Source of the DNA: an uncultured Planctomycetaceae bacterium
GTDB lineage: Bacteria > Planctomycetota > Planctomycetia > Planctomycetales > Planctomycetaceae
Assembly: GCA_903921605.1 (NCBI GenBank)
Contig: CAIXQV010000869.1
Location: forward strand, 1 to 35,313
Direction: 5' to 3'
Length of the DNA stretch: 35,313 nucleotides
Translations under genes and position numbers: made by a program
In this document: one piece after another, positions 15,973-24,431 of the stretch
Layout of the letters: each line of letters begins with the position of its first letter
Numbering within the stretch: position 1 is the first letter of the stretch
The notes under the pieces: model-generated
Database searches by the model: none
What the model saw: only the letters and a program-made list of their open reading frames with translations
What the model was told of the DNA's origin: nothing

Positions 15973-17646
15973 CTATTTTACCGCGCGTCGTCGCAGAGTC
16001 GCACCTCCAGAGAGGTTCACCACCTTTTTGAAACCGTGCTGCACGAGAATTCTTTCGGCCACATGGCCACGAACTCCGACTCCACAACTGACCACTGTTG
16101 GCTTTGCTGGATCCAGTTCCTGCAGTCTTTCGCGCAGTTCATCAACCGGTATCTCGATAACACCGCTGCAGCCAGTGAGTGGCGCCTTTGCAATCTCTGC
16201 TGCGGTTCTCACATCAATGATCTGATATTGAGACAAGTCTGAATCAACGTCAAGAACCTCTCCAAGTCCATCCATCTGGTTGCATGCCGTGAAGGCTGCT
16301 TGATGTACTGGATCTTTGGCCGAACCGTAGGGCGGAGCATAGGCCAGATCAAGACCTGTCAGGTCTCTCACAGTCGCCTTGAACGCCATGGCTGTGGCAA
16401 TCACATCAATACGCTTATCGACCCCATCTTTCCCGGTGGCCTGAGCCCCCAGGACTCGCCCCGAATCAGGACAATAGAGCAACTTCAACGTGATTGGTGA
16501 CGCACCCGGAAAATAACCAGCGTGCTGGCCAGCAATCACAGTTACGCTGCGAAAATTAATCCCGGAACGCCGCGCGGCCTTGGAAGAAAATCCCGTCATC
16601 GCAGCGGTTTGTTCGAAAACTCGGACGACAGCGGTTCCCATCACAGGAGCCGTCGGAGCACAGCGACCAGTCGCCGCATGCTCACCCGCCAGTCGTCCCG
16701 CACGATTTGCAGGACCTGCCAAGGAGACTCGCATCGATTCCCCAGTCGGACCATACACATACTCACAGGCATCACCGGCCGCATAGATGTCGGGATCGCT
16801 GGTCTGAAGAAACGCATTCGTGGAAATTCCTCCTGTCTTTCCGATCGTCAGCCCGGCATCGATCGCGAGCGCGGTGTTTGGACGTACGCCAATTCCCAGA
16901 ACAACAAGAGATCCTTCCAGAACCTTGCCACTCTGCAATTCAACTCCAGTTGCATTGCCCTCAGCGTCGGAAAAGATTCGCCGAATACCATCACCAAATT
17001 CCATGCTGACACCATGTCGGCCAAGTTCCTCATGAAGAGGGACGACCATCTCCGCGTCCATTAACGGCAGCACCTGCGAATTCACTTCCGCCAGCGCCGT
17101 CTGGAATCCTCTCGCAACCAGCTGTTCAACCATTTCGATACCAATGAAACCTGCCCCAATGACAACGGCCTTCTTCGATTGATTCGCGCCTGCACTAACC
17201 GCCGCACAAATCCTGTCCATGTCAGCAATATTGCGAAGCGTAAACACGCCTTTGGACGAAACACCTTCCAGGGACGGCACGAATGGAGATGCACCTGGCG
17301 ACAGAATCAGTTTGTCATACTTCAATGAGTACTCCAACTGGTCCTGAAGGCGACGAATAACGACGGTCTTCGTGGCTCGATCGATGCGCATTACTTCACT
17401 CTGTGTTCGCACGTCCAGACGAAATCTTCGATGAAGTAATTCTTTGGTCGCAACCAGTAGTTTGCCGCGTTCCGGGATCTCTCCACCGACGTGGTAGGGC
17501 ATGCCACAATTGGCGAACGAAACGAATTCGTCCTTTTCCAGCAGAACGATCTCGGCGTGTTCATTACATCGACGAGCCCTCGTCGCCGCAGAGGCACCTC
17601 CGGCAACACCGCCAACAATCACAATTCTCGTGCACGCCTGCGTCAT
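15973..17646 (-). CDS. CoA-disulfide reductase-like FAD/NAD(P)H oxidoreductase with C-terminal rhodanese domain
   Basis: A 557-residue protein. The N-terminal FAD-binding motif is VIVGGVAGGASAATRARR. Cys47 in SFANCGMPYHVGG is the single redox Cys typical of CoA-disulfide and polysulfide reductases. VVIGAGFIGIEMVE is the NAD(P)H-binding motif and DIYAAGDACEY the second FAD motif. A rhodanese domain fills about 460-557, with Cys521 in VVSCGVGVRGHVA. This is the CoADR-RHD architecture known from Bacillus anthracis and Shewanella (Npsr), which reduces CoA disulfide or persulfide/polysulfide with NAD(P)H. A role in thiol redox balance or sulfur handling is inferred. The nnrD gene follows on the same strand within about 110 bp, so two redox-cofactor housekeeping functions may share a transcript. 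Confidence 0.88.
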   Translation of the reverse strand: MTQACTRIVIVGGVAGGASAATRARRCNEHAEIVLLEKDEFVSFANCGMPYHVGGEIPERGKLLVATKELLHRRFRLDVRTQSEVMRIDRATKTVVIRRLQDQLEYSLKYDKLILSPGASPFVPSLEGVSSKGVFTLRNIADMDRICAAVSAGANQSKKAVVIGAGFIGIEMVEQLVARGFQTALAEVNSQVLPLMDAEMVVPLHEELGRHGVSMEFGDGIRRIFSDAEGNATGVELQSGKVLEGSLVVLGIGVRPNTALAIDAGLTIGKTGGISTNAFLQTSDPDIYAAGDACEYVYGPTGESMRVSLAGPANRAGRLAGEHAATGRCAPTAPVMGTAVVRVFEQTAAMTGFSSKAARRSGINFRSVTVIAGQHAGYFPGASPITLKLLYCPDSGRVLGAQATGKDGVDKRIDVIATAMAFKATVRDLTGLDLAYAPPYGSAKDPVHQAAFTACNQMDGLGEVLDVDSDLSQYQIIDVRTAAEIAKAPLTGCSGVIEIPVDELRERLQELDPAKPTVVSCGVGVRGHVAERILVQHGFKKVVNLSGGATLRRRAVK

Positions 17647-17881
17647 GACATTCGTTCCCTCTGGTCTCGTGGAGTAGTTCGAAGCCCGTATCCAATTGCC
17701 CTGATTGTATCGTTTGCAGCGATCAGAAGAATCAGAGCAGTCTTACTGGTTCTCAGACCTGGAAGCACAGTCGCAAAGTCGGGATGCGTCCTTTGAAGAG
17801 AAAAGACATCACTTTACCTGGATCCAGATCCACACTTACAGCAGCTTAATTCCGCTGTATTCCGACCTGAGATATCCAACA

Positions 17882-18418
17882 ATGCCGACATTGACTACAT
17901 CCCAAATTGTGTTTCTGGTCTGCGTGCTGCTGTTCACATTAGTGGCTGCCATTTCTGACATCCGCACTCGAAAAATTCCGAACAAGATGACGGTTCCGAT
18001 GTGCCTTGCGGGACTGATCTATCAAGTGGCCTTTTTCCAGCTCAATGGACTCTGGACGGCATTGATCGGGTTTGCCGCAGGCTTTGGCATCCTGTTCATC
18101 CTGTGGATGGTAGGAACCGCCGGTGGTGGGGACGTCAAGCTGATGGGAGCTCTGGGACCATGGATGGGCGGCCTGTTGACACTGAAAGTTCTTTTCTGCA
18201 GCCTTGTCTTTGTAACCGTTGGAACTTTTGGAGTTGTGATTTACTCGGCCCTGTCCGGAGGGATTCGCCGAACAAAGAATCAATACCTCAAGCACAAATC
18301 AACGGCAGAGACCACAGGCGAACGTCAGAAGCGACGAGTCATGGCGTTTGCAGCACCAGTCGCATTGGCAACATGGTCTGTCGTAGCGATTCAACTTCTG
18401 ACAAATCGCCCCTGGTAA
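17882..18418 (+). CDS. tadV: Prepilin peptidase, A24 family (TadV/CpaA type)
   Basis: Inner-membrane aspartic protease that trims Flp-type prepilins and TadE/F pseudopilins. The 178-residue product is the short, CpaA-like form without the methylase domain of PilD. Catalytic Asp26 is in AAISDIRTRKIPN and Asp84 in GGGDVKLMGALGPWMGG, the GxGDxK motif. Five or six hydrophobic helices are visible. The ATG at 17882 is chosen because the sequence from there matches the family start; the frame remains open further upstream without meaning. The ribosome binding site is weak. It opens the pilus locus and is divergent from the flavoenzyme gene by 235 bp, which should hold the locus promoter. Confidence 0.9.
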   Translation: MPTLTTSQIVFLVCVLLFTLVAAISDIRTRKIPNKMTVPMCLAGLIYQVAFFQLNGLWTALIGFAAGFGILFILWMVGTAGGGDVKLMGALGPWMGGLLTLKVLFCSLVFVTVGTFGVVIYSALSGGIRRTKNQYLKHKSTAETTGERQKRRVMAFAAPVALATWSVVAIQLLTNRPW

Positions 18419-18524
18419 GATTCTTCGGCAATTTTTTCATGAAGCTCGGCTGCTTCAGCCGAAATGACGGGAGGGAATCGTCTGGCTTAAGGCGTACCCC
18501 TTCCGTTTGCGTTTAGGGAAAGTC

Positions 18525-18971
18525 ATGAAGATGCAGATCATCAACGCCAGAGGATCCAATCGTAAAGGAGCAATCCTTTCGATGGAACTGGTGTTAATCC
18601 TGCCAATCTTTTTGTTGCTGGTGCTCTCAATCGTTGAATTCTCCATGCTGATGTCGGCTCACACTCGAGTCGTCAATGCCGCCCAAAATGGCTCTCGCAT
18701 GATGTGCATTTCCGGAGCCAATGAATCCGAAGTAAAAGAGCGTGTCACATCGCTCCTTGGTGCATCACTCGCGAAAAATTGTTTGATTCAGGTGTACCCG
18801 GCGAATTACGCTGGCGAGATCGGGCGAGTAGCCATCAGGGTTCCAATGCGGAATGCCAGCCCTGATTTATTGTGGATGACAGGCTTCAGCCTGCAGGATC
18901 GTTCGATTGACGCCGATGCTCCGATGGTGATGGAACGAACCGCTTCGAAAGAACTTCCAGACCAATACTGA
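18525..18971 (+). CDS. tadE: TadE-like pseudopilin / pilus assembly protein
   Basis: A 148-residue protein whose N-terminus has the TadE pattern: basic RGSNRKG, then a hydrophobic helix ILSMELVLILPIFLLLVLSI containing the Glu of the prepilin-peptidase site, then EFSMLMSAHTRVVNAAQNGSR, very typical of the family. It should be processed by the prepilin peptidase encoded just upstream and act as a minor pseudopilin in the periplasm. ATG 18525 has AGGGAA about 5 nt upstream; a TTG at 18507 and an ATG at 18531 are also in frame. The small hairpin at 18446-18462 between the two genes has no T tract. A gap of 135 bp without a gene follows before cpaB. Confidence 0.85.
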   Translation: MKMQIINARGSNRKGAILSMELVLILPIFLLLVLSIVEFSMLMSAHTRVVNAAQNGSRMMCISGANESEVKERVTSLLGASLAKNCLIQVYPANYAGEIGRVAIRVPMRNASPDLLWMTGFSLQDRSIDADAPMVMERTASKELPDQY

Positions 18972-19106
18972 AAGAGTAACGAAAGATTTCAGGAGTCACT
19001 GCGCAGGGATGGTGCAGACCAATAACGCGTGCCACATCGTATGGCAGGCTGATAGAACACCAACTGACAATTCCCCTGCGTTGAACTGATTGTCTGGAGA
19101 TTCGTT

Positions 19107-20135
19107 GTGAAACTCACACCGTGGATGCTGACTGTAGCCGCCTTCGGCATTATCGCCGTACTAGCGGTTGGATTCCTGTTCAAGAAGTTGATGGCGGCGC
19201 CCGTTGTGGAAGTGAAGCCGCCTGAAGCCAAGATTCTTCCGATGGCCATCACTGAGATTGAGCCCGGAACTGTGATCACACGAGCCCACGTGGGTAACGG
19301 TCGAGCCGAGCTTGGTGTCAAGCTTCCGGAAGATACGTTTCTGTCTCTGGACGGCGTGATTGGACGAATCGCGAAGGAAAGAATCACCGCTGCAGTGCCG
19401 CTGCAAGGGTCAATGTTCTACGCTCCGGGAGACTTTCCGGATCTGAAAGTGTCGCCTGGCAAGCAGGCCGTGGTCGTGAAAGTCAGCCAAACAACGGCAG
19501 TGCTCAGCCAAAAAATGAAGCCTGAGCAGCATGTGGATGTGCTGTTGACGGTCGATAATCTTGGTTCCGGCGACGCGACACGACTGCAGTCAACCGGAGG
19601 TAGTGTTGGAGGTGACTCCATCGGCAGCACTTCTATCGCGATGACGGCCACTCTTTTCAAGGGCGTCAAGATTCTGGCGATTAACCGAGGCTATACAACT
19701 ACCGCACTTCAGGGCGGTGAAGCTCAAAACGTGACGCTGGAACTCGACGAAGATCAGACCCGGATCATTTCCCTTGCTCAACGCAAAGGTGAGATCGACC
19801 TTGTGTACAATGAGAGTGGTGAAGAGGGTAATGGCATCGAGATTAATCCTTCTGAGAAGGATCGCATTACCCTCAAAGAAATCCTCGGACTGAAAGATCC
19901 GCCCAATAAAGAGAAGCCGTTCAAGACTGAACACTATCGAGGGGGCGGACGTTCGCGAACCTACTTCGAAGACGGAGAAATGATCGACGGCAATGGCAAT
20001 GGGGCAGGGGGCAACACTGACGGCTCTCGCCTGCAGAGCACTGGTGGTTCGGTTGGCGGCTGGTCGACAGACACGGCTCCTTCAGATCAGCAGAAGAATG
20101 TGGCTCAGAAGGCAGGGGTAAGTGCAGATCTCTGA
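19107..20135 (+). CDS. cpaB: Flp pilus assembly protein CpaB/RcpC
   Basis: A 342-residue periplasmic, N-terminally anchored protein of the Tad secretion machine. It starts at GTG 19107 with GGAG 7 nt upstream. One membrane helix (MLTVAAFGIIAVLAVGFLF) precedes an SAF domain (AKILPMAITEIEPGTVITRAHV, LDGVIGRIAKERITAAVPLQ) and the RcpC/CpaB core (KQAVVVKVSQTTAVLSQKMKPEQHVDVLLTV, LELDEDQTRIISLAQRKGEIDLVY). Odd: the 11-residue motif RLQSTGGSVGG occurs twice, at 159-169 inside the core and at 308-318 in the Gly/Asn-rich tail, encoded by different synonymous codons. CpaB is thought to support secretin assembly or gating, but no secretin gene is in the window. A strong terminator follows directly. Confidence 0.9.
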   Translation: MKLTPWMLTVAAFGIIAVLAVGFLFKKLMAAPVVEVKPPEAKILPMAITEIEPGTVITRAHVGNGRAELGVKLPEDTFLSLDGVIGRIAKERITAAVPLQGSMFYAPGDFPDLKVSPGKQAVVVKVSQTTAVLSQKMKPEQHVDVLLTVDNLGSGDATRLQSTGGSVGGDSIGSTSIAMTATLFKGVKILAINRGYTTTALQGGEAQNVTLELDEDQTRIISLAQRKGEIDLVYNESGEEGNGIEINPSEKDRITLKEILGLKDPPNKEKPFKTEHYRGGGRSRTYFEDGEMIDGNGNGAGGNTDGSRLQSTGGSVGGWSTDTAPSDQQKNVAQKAGVSADL

Positions 20136-20160
20136 ATCTCGCTCCTGATGAATGACTTAG

Positions 20161-20195
20161 AAGCCCGGCTCCCTAAAAGAAGCCGGGCTTTTTTT
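20161..20195 (+). terminator. Intrinsic terminator after cpaB
   Basis: A perfect 10-bp stem (AAGCCCGGCT 20161-20170 with AGCCGGGCTT 20181-20190), a 10-base loop and seven T (20189-20195). It lies 26 bp after the cpaB stop and splits the pilus locus into two transcription units, or attenuates read-through. Confidence 0.88.
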
Positions 20196-20253
20196 ACGGT
20201 GAGAAGCAGATTGTCCAGTCAGCGGCAGTCACCAGATACAAACGGATCGAACC

Positions 20254-21465
20254 ATGAACATCACCCTCATACAAGCACGTACCTCGGCAACAAATGGAAC
20301 CAGAAGTGGTGTACTGACTTCATGGACGATTCTGATCATGCTAACCGCTGGTGCGATCTGCGGCGGACTTCTTAATCTGATGTGGTTGTCGGCAATTCGA
20401 AATCAGGCTTACAACTGCGCCTCCTCTGCAGCTCTGGCCGCCGGACACAGCTATCTGTCAGATGACATGCTGAGATCGTGGCAGCAACCTTTCGAATATG
20501 AAGGTCGGATGGCCAGATGCCAGCAGTCTGCCGTCAGCATGGTTGAAGACTACAGAGCAGGAACGGCCATTCCTGCCATTTCACCAGAGTCGGTTAAGGT
20601 CTTTTGGCCAGAGGGCCAGGGACCAACAAAAGATCCGGCTCTGCTTGTTCCTCAGGCGATCAGCGTCGAGTTTGCAGGCGATTACTTCAGGAGTCAGTTT
20701 GACCGCTTTTTTTACGGTCTGGCTGGATCTCGTTCAAATCCATCGGCCGTACAATGTACCGTGCATCTGGAGCATTCTCCGAGGGCATTTAGAGCCGGGG
20801 CAGGGCAGACTATTCCGATTCTCCCTTTCGCAATTTGTGACGACCTTTCCGGAAAGGATTCGGGACCCGCAGTACAAACTCCGGGCTACTGGACTTCCAG
20901 TATTGAGTCCGGAAAAGGTCAGGACAAATATAGCTGGAATGCAGCGACTCATCAGTTTGAATCAGGCCCTGATGGGCTGCCTGAGATTACTGTGACAGTT
21001 TACTCAACAACTTCAATGGGAAATCCGGACTCCTTCATTCCAATCAGTTTTTCAAACGACAAAGGTAATGGTGGTGGAAATCACATCCCGGAGTGGATCA
21101 GAAATGGGTTAACTGGCGACGATTTGCAGTCGATGGGATATAGTGAACTGGCCTTTCCCGGCAGTGTGCCCGTGACAACATTGACGTCTCAGGACCTCCT
21201 GAATTGCCGGATCGCACTTCAGGAGAAATCCGGAGAAGCGTGCCTCATCTCGTTATGCTCAGCTCTGCCCGCCAAGACGGAAATAACGTCAATTACGCTC
21301 AAGCGTCCTGTCGCCGCCAGAGTCGTTCAGGTATCACAAATTGCCAGCGGGTCTCTCAAAGTGATTCTGCAACCATGCGTGATTGCGACTTCAACAGCAG
21401 TCACTTCTACAACACCGGATGCAACTGTCAATCGCTATGTTTACAGCGTCAGGCTTTCCCATTAG
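20254..21465 (+). CDS. tadG: TadG-like pilus assembly protein
   Basis: A 403-residue protein. The N-terminal segment TRSGVLTSWTILIMLTAGAI continues as a hydrophobic helix ending near NLMWLSAIRNQAYNCASSAA, which matches the TadG/TadE-type start where a basic patch and one membrane helix precede a QxxxDxAALA-like motif (here NCASSAALAAGHSYL). The rest is a periplasmic domain with no recognised family; I do not see a von Willebrand A MIDAS motif. It has its own spacing after the cpaB terminator, so it probably starts a new transcript. Its position beside cpaB and cpaF supports the pilus role. The name is by analogy, moderately sure. Confidence 0.65.
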   Translation: MNITLIQARTSATNGTRSGVLTSWTILIMLTAGAICGGLLNLMWLSAIRNQAYNCASSAALAAGHSYLSDDMLRSWQQPFEYEGRMARCQQSAVSMVEDYRAGTAIPAISPESVKVFWPEGQGPTKDPALLVPQAISVEFAGDYFRSQFDRFFYGLAGSRSNPSAVQCTVHLEHSPRAFRAGAGQTIPILPFAICDDLSGKDSGPAVQTPGYWTSSIESGKGQDKYSWNAATHQFESGPDGLPEITVTVYSTTSMGNPDSFIPISFSNDKGNGGGNHIPEWIRNGLTGDDLQSMGYSELAFPGSVPVTTLTSQDLLNCRIALQEKSGEACLISLCSALPAKTEITSITLKRPVAARVVQVSQIASGSLKVILQPCVIATSTAVTSTTPDATVNRYVYSVRLSH

Positions 21466-21996
21466 TGTCGTGTAGAAACCTGATCACGAGTCGTTGTATC
21501 CGCCAAAACAGGCTCGCAGTGGGCTTAACAGCAGATTCAGCGTTTTCGTTTACCGCCCAGCAGCAGGCGCCGGCGCTTGTTGGGGCCGTCATCTACGGCC
21601 GGGCGGTAGACAGTGGTGTTGCTGGTCAATAAATCAACAGGCCCTAGTCGTAAGCTCAAAAGCGAACTGGCGACGATCGATTTCTGATGACTGGCAGCCC
21701 CCATTTCAGAGCGACACACATTCCCGCAATCACAGGCAAACATGCAATCACAGCGATAGCCCGCGCTGTAACTCGGCCTTTCTGATGACCGACAAGAATC
21801 CCGCCTGCCCAACACATTGGCAGATTCTGCCGACTGGATGCATCTCACGGAACATTCTGCCTCTGCAGGCCCCTTAAGACTTTCTGGATTCCCCCAGCAT
21901 CTCGAATCGATAACGCACCAAGGACCTTGCCGTCTCGTGCGCAGTCATTGCAAGAACATTCATCAGACGATCAGCATTCAGAACCGAGAACACTCC
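21466..21996. other. 531-bp gap inside the pilus locus
   Basis: No convincing gene. The cpaF frame is open from 21817, but the first 60 codons (to 21996) carry no family similarity. Other open frames give Cys/Arg/Ser-rich noise. On the minus strand a 53-codon frame (21656-21817) encodes a hydrophobic stretch (see findings) but has no ribosome binding site. A GC-rich fold is at 21551-21608. The secretin and TadZ genes that often lie between cpaB and cpaF in Tad loci are not here. Confidence 0.5.
21551..21608 (+). other. Predicted branched secondary structure (possible structured leader or degenerate terminator)
   Basis: An 8-bp outer stem (TACCGCCC 21551-21558 with GGGCGGTA 21601-21608) encloses a 10-bp self-complementary GCGCCGGCGC and a second hairpin (GGCCGT 21584-21589 with ACGGCC 21595-21600, loop CATCT). 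There is no T tract after it. It lies 388 bp before the cpaF start. Function unknown; it could be an RNA element or chance in a GC-rich spot. Confidence 0.35.
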
Positions 21997-23313
21997 ATGG
22001 TCGCTCCTCACGACACAACGGATAATTCTGTCCGCGACTTCCAGCGTCTGAAGACATCCTTGCATCGCCAGATCGTTGACGTCATCGACTTCAGCAAAGC
22101 TGAGTCAATGACGGAGAATGAATTGCGGTCGCAATTGCGGTCGCTGGCTGAATATCTTTGTGGTCGGCAGACCATCCCCGTCAGTCATCAGCAACGAGAG
22201 GCGATGGTCTCTGAAATCATGGACGAGATCTATGGTTTCGGTCCGATCGAATCCCTGATGGTCGATCCGTCAGTCACTGATATTCTGGTGAACGGGCCTG
22301 ACCGAGTTCTGGTTGAACGAAACGGTGTACTGGAATCAACCAATATTCGTTTCGCGGATTCAGCTCACCTGATGCAGTTTATACATCGCCTGGTTGGCCG
22401 AGCGGGACGCCGTATCGATGAATCCAGTCCCATTGTGGACGCGCGACTTCCTGATGGATCTCGATTCAATGCCGTAATTCCGCCGCTCGCACTTTGCGGG
22501 CCAACGGTCTCAATTCGTCGCTTCGGCAATCGTCGTCTGCAGATGGAAGACATGATTAAGTACGGCTCGCTGGCGCCGGCTATCGCTGACTTTTTGATCC
22601 TTGCGATTCGCGGTCGAATGAACATTATCGTGAGTGGCGGGACTGGTGCCGGCAAGACAACTCTTCTTAACTGCATGAGCCGCTTCATTCCTGACTCTCA
22701 GCGTGTTGTCACAATTGAAGAAACGGCCGAACTTAGCCTGCAACAGCGTGACGTCATTCCGCTGGAAACACGACTGCCGAATATGGAAGGCAAAGGAGCG
22801 GTGACGCAACGCGATCTTCTTCGAAATGCGCTGCGAATGCGTCCTGACCGAATCATCGTCGGCGAATCGCGCGGTGCAGAAGTACTCGATATGCTGCAGG
22901 CAATGAATACTGGTCACGATGGATCCATGAGCACAGTCCACGCGAATGATACTCGCGAAACGCTGGACCGACTGGAACTGATGATTGCATTGTCTGGTGC
23001 GGACCTGCCATCCCGAATCGCCCGACAGTACATTGCCAATGCGGTGGATATCGTGATCCACGTTACTCGCCTGCATACGGGACATCGCCGAATCACTCGA
23101 GTGTCTGAAGTTTCGGGCATCAAAGATGGTGAGTATCGCATGGATGACATCTTCGTTTATCGAATCAACGGCGAAGACAAAAACGGACAGCCTCAAGGAA
23201 GCTTCTTCGCCACGGGTTATGTACCTGCGGCCCTCCGACGCCTGGCAATGACTGGCGTTAATGTCGAACAATACCGACCTCTGTTTGAAGCTCGTGAACT
23301 CAAAATGGAATAG
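21997..23313 (+). CDS. cpaF: Tad pilus secretion ATPase CpaF/TadA
   Basis: Cytosolic hexameric motor ATPase that drives Flp pilus assembly. The 438-residue product has the GspE/CpaF layout: an N-terminal helical region, [22 protein letters not shown] (start of the conserved domain), and [20 protein letters not shown]. The Walker A motif is GGTGAGKTT (214-222), the Asp box is [10 protein letters not shown], the Walker B region is [12 protein letters not shown], and the His box is [15 protein letters not shown] 21997 fits the family start; the ribosome binding site is weak. A perfect 12-bp tandem duplication (22121-22144) gives LRSQLRSL in the N-terminal part. The gene lies 5' of tadB, 162 bp apart. 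Confidence 0.95.
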   Translation: MVAPHDTTDNSVRDFQRLKTSLHRQIVDVIDFSKAESMTENELRSQLRSLAEYLCGRQTIPVSHQQREAMVSEIMDEIYGFGPIESLMVDPSVTDILVNGPDRVLVERNGVLESTNIRFADSAHLMQFIHRLVGRAGRRIDESSPIVDARLPDGSRFNAVIPPLALCGPTVSIRRFGNRRLQMEDMIKYGSLAPAIADFLILAIRGRMNIIVSGGTGAGKTTLLNCMSRFIPDSQRVVTIEETAELSLQQRDVIPLETRLPNMEGKGAVTQRDLLRNALRMRPDRIIVGESRGAEVLDMLQAMNTGHDGSMSTVHANDTRETLDRLELMIALSGADLPSRIARQYIANAVDIVIHVTRLHTGHRRITRVSEVSGIKDGEYRMDDIFVYRINGEDKNGQPQGSFFATGYVPAALRRLAMTGVNVEQYRPLFEARELKME

Positions 23314-23475
23314 TCTCGGAGTTCAGTGTCACAGTCTCTGAAGTTCTTTCATAGGAACTCCATCAGGCTCATTGATTCTGTTACTGCCGCACCTGCGAGT
23401 TGACTTAAAAGAAGCTTCGCAGGCCCGTGTTAAACACAGTACTCCAAAGATCGATTTCTCTCCTCGGATAACGCC

Positions 23476-24339
23476 ATGATCGCCCCGAACCCTACACTCA
23501 TGTCGCTGGATCGCAGACCGGAGTTTTCGGGTCTTCTTAAGGACGACACTCAGTTTGCCCGTGGAGACTCAGAAGGCATTGGAGAGTCTTTCAATGGCTG
23601 GTTTGACACCCTGATGATTCAATCAGGAATTCGAACATCTCCGGCAATCTGGCTCGGCCTCTGCCTGTTGAGTTCACTCGCGCTGGGAGGTGCCATATTT
23701 GTGGCAACAGAGCGGCCGTTTTTGACTGCGGCGGCTGCCATGATCGGGCTGAGTGTCCCAATGATCGGAGCTTCAATTGCTCGTTCACGTCGACAAAAGG
23801 CGATTATGGAACAGTTGCCCGGAATGGCGGATGAACTCTCTCGGTGTGCGCGTTCGGGTAGAAATCTGGAACACTCTTTCATGCTCGTCGCGGCCGACAC
23901 TCCGGCTCCACTTGGAGAAGAACTCCGCATCAGTGCGCGGCGTATGGAGATGGGCATTGATGTTGGCAGTGCCGTAAAAGACCTCGCGGCCCGAACCGGT
24001 GTTTCCACACTGACAATGTTTACGTCCGCTCTGACAGTACATCAGGATACTGGTGGTGACTTGATTTCTGTCCTGGAAAGATTGGCTACGGCTGTTAGAG
24101 ATCGTCTGCATTTCGTTGCCCGCCAACGTGCAGCAACGATTGCCAGTCGCATGGGCGCAATTCTGATGGTCGTCATTCCAATCATGGTCATGAGTTTCTA
24201 TCTGTTCCGGGACCCAAATTACCTCAATAGTCTGACGGGGTCATTCTGGGGACGCCTATCCCTTTGGACTGCGATTGCCTTCCAGATTATTGGCTGCGGA
24301 TTGGTATTTCGAATTCTGAGCAGAAGTGCACGTTTCTGA
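23476..24339 (+). CDS. tadB: Tad pilus inner-membrane protein TadB (type II secretion F family)
   Basis: A 287-residue inner-membrane platform protein that works with CpaF and TadC. Two hydrophobic helices (about 58-98: AIWLGLCLLSSLALGG and FLTAAAAMIGLSVPMIGAS) precede the cytosolic T2SF domain. In that domain LPGMADELSRCARSGRNLEHSF, LGEELRISARRMEMGIDVGS, TSALTVHQDTGGDLISVLERLA and VRDRLHFVARQRAATIASR are the family pattern. Two more helices close the protein. ATG 23476 is the natural start and the length is normal for TadB. The adjacent tadC of the same fold family follows after 92 bp, as in most Tad loci. Confidence 0.9.
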   Translation: MIAPNPTLMSLDRRPEFSGLLKDDTQFARGDSEGIGESFNGWFDTLMIQSGIRTSPAIWLGLCLLSSLALGGAIFVATERPFLTAAAAMIGLSVPMIGASIARSRRQKAIMEQLPGMADELSRCARSGRNLEHSFMLVAADTPAPLGEELRISARRMEMGIDVGSAVKDLAARTGVSTLTMFTSALTVHQDTGGDLISVLERLATAVRDRLHFVARQRAATIASRMGAILMVVIPIMVMSFYLFRDPNYLNSLTGSFWGRLSLWTAIAFQIIGCGLVFRILSRSARF

Positions 24340-24431
24340 AATCTGCTGTTCTGGAACGCCACCAGTAAAGTTCTGCTGATCTCTGAGCACACGACCACGT
24401 GAGCAGTCGAAAAGGTTGAGGAGCACCATTT

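Noticed and set aside
18446..18462. Hairpin TCGGCTG/CAGCCGA between the prepilin peptidase and TadE-like genes as a terminator
   Set aside because: Only 7 bp with a 3-base loop and no T tract after it.
21494..21877. 127-codon plus-strand frame in the pilus gap, considered as a lost pilin or secretin remnant
   Set aside because: Rich in Cys, Trp, Arg and Ser with no hydrophobic helix or secretin motif; no similarity to Flp or RcpA.
22510..23271. 253-codon minus-strand open frame
   Set aside because: It is fully antisense to the well-supported cpaF gene and its product has no family resemblance; a shadow of codon bias.
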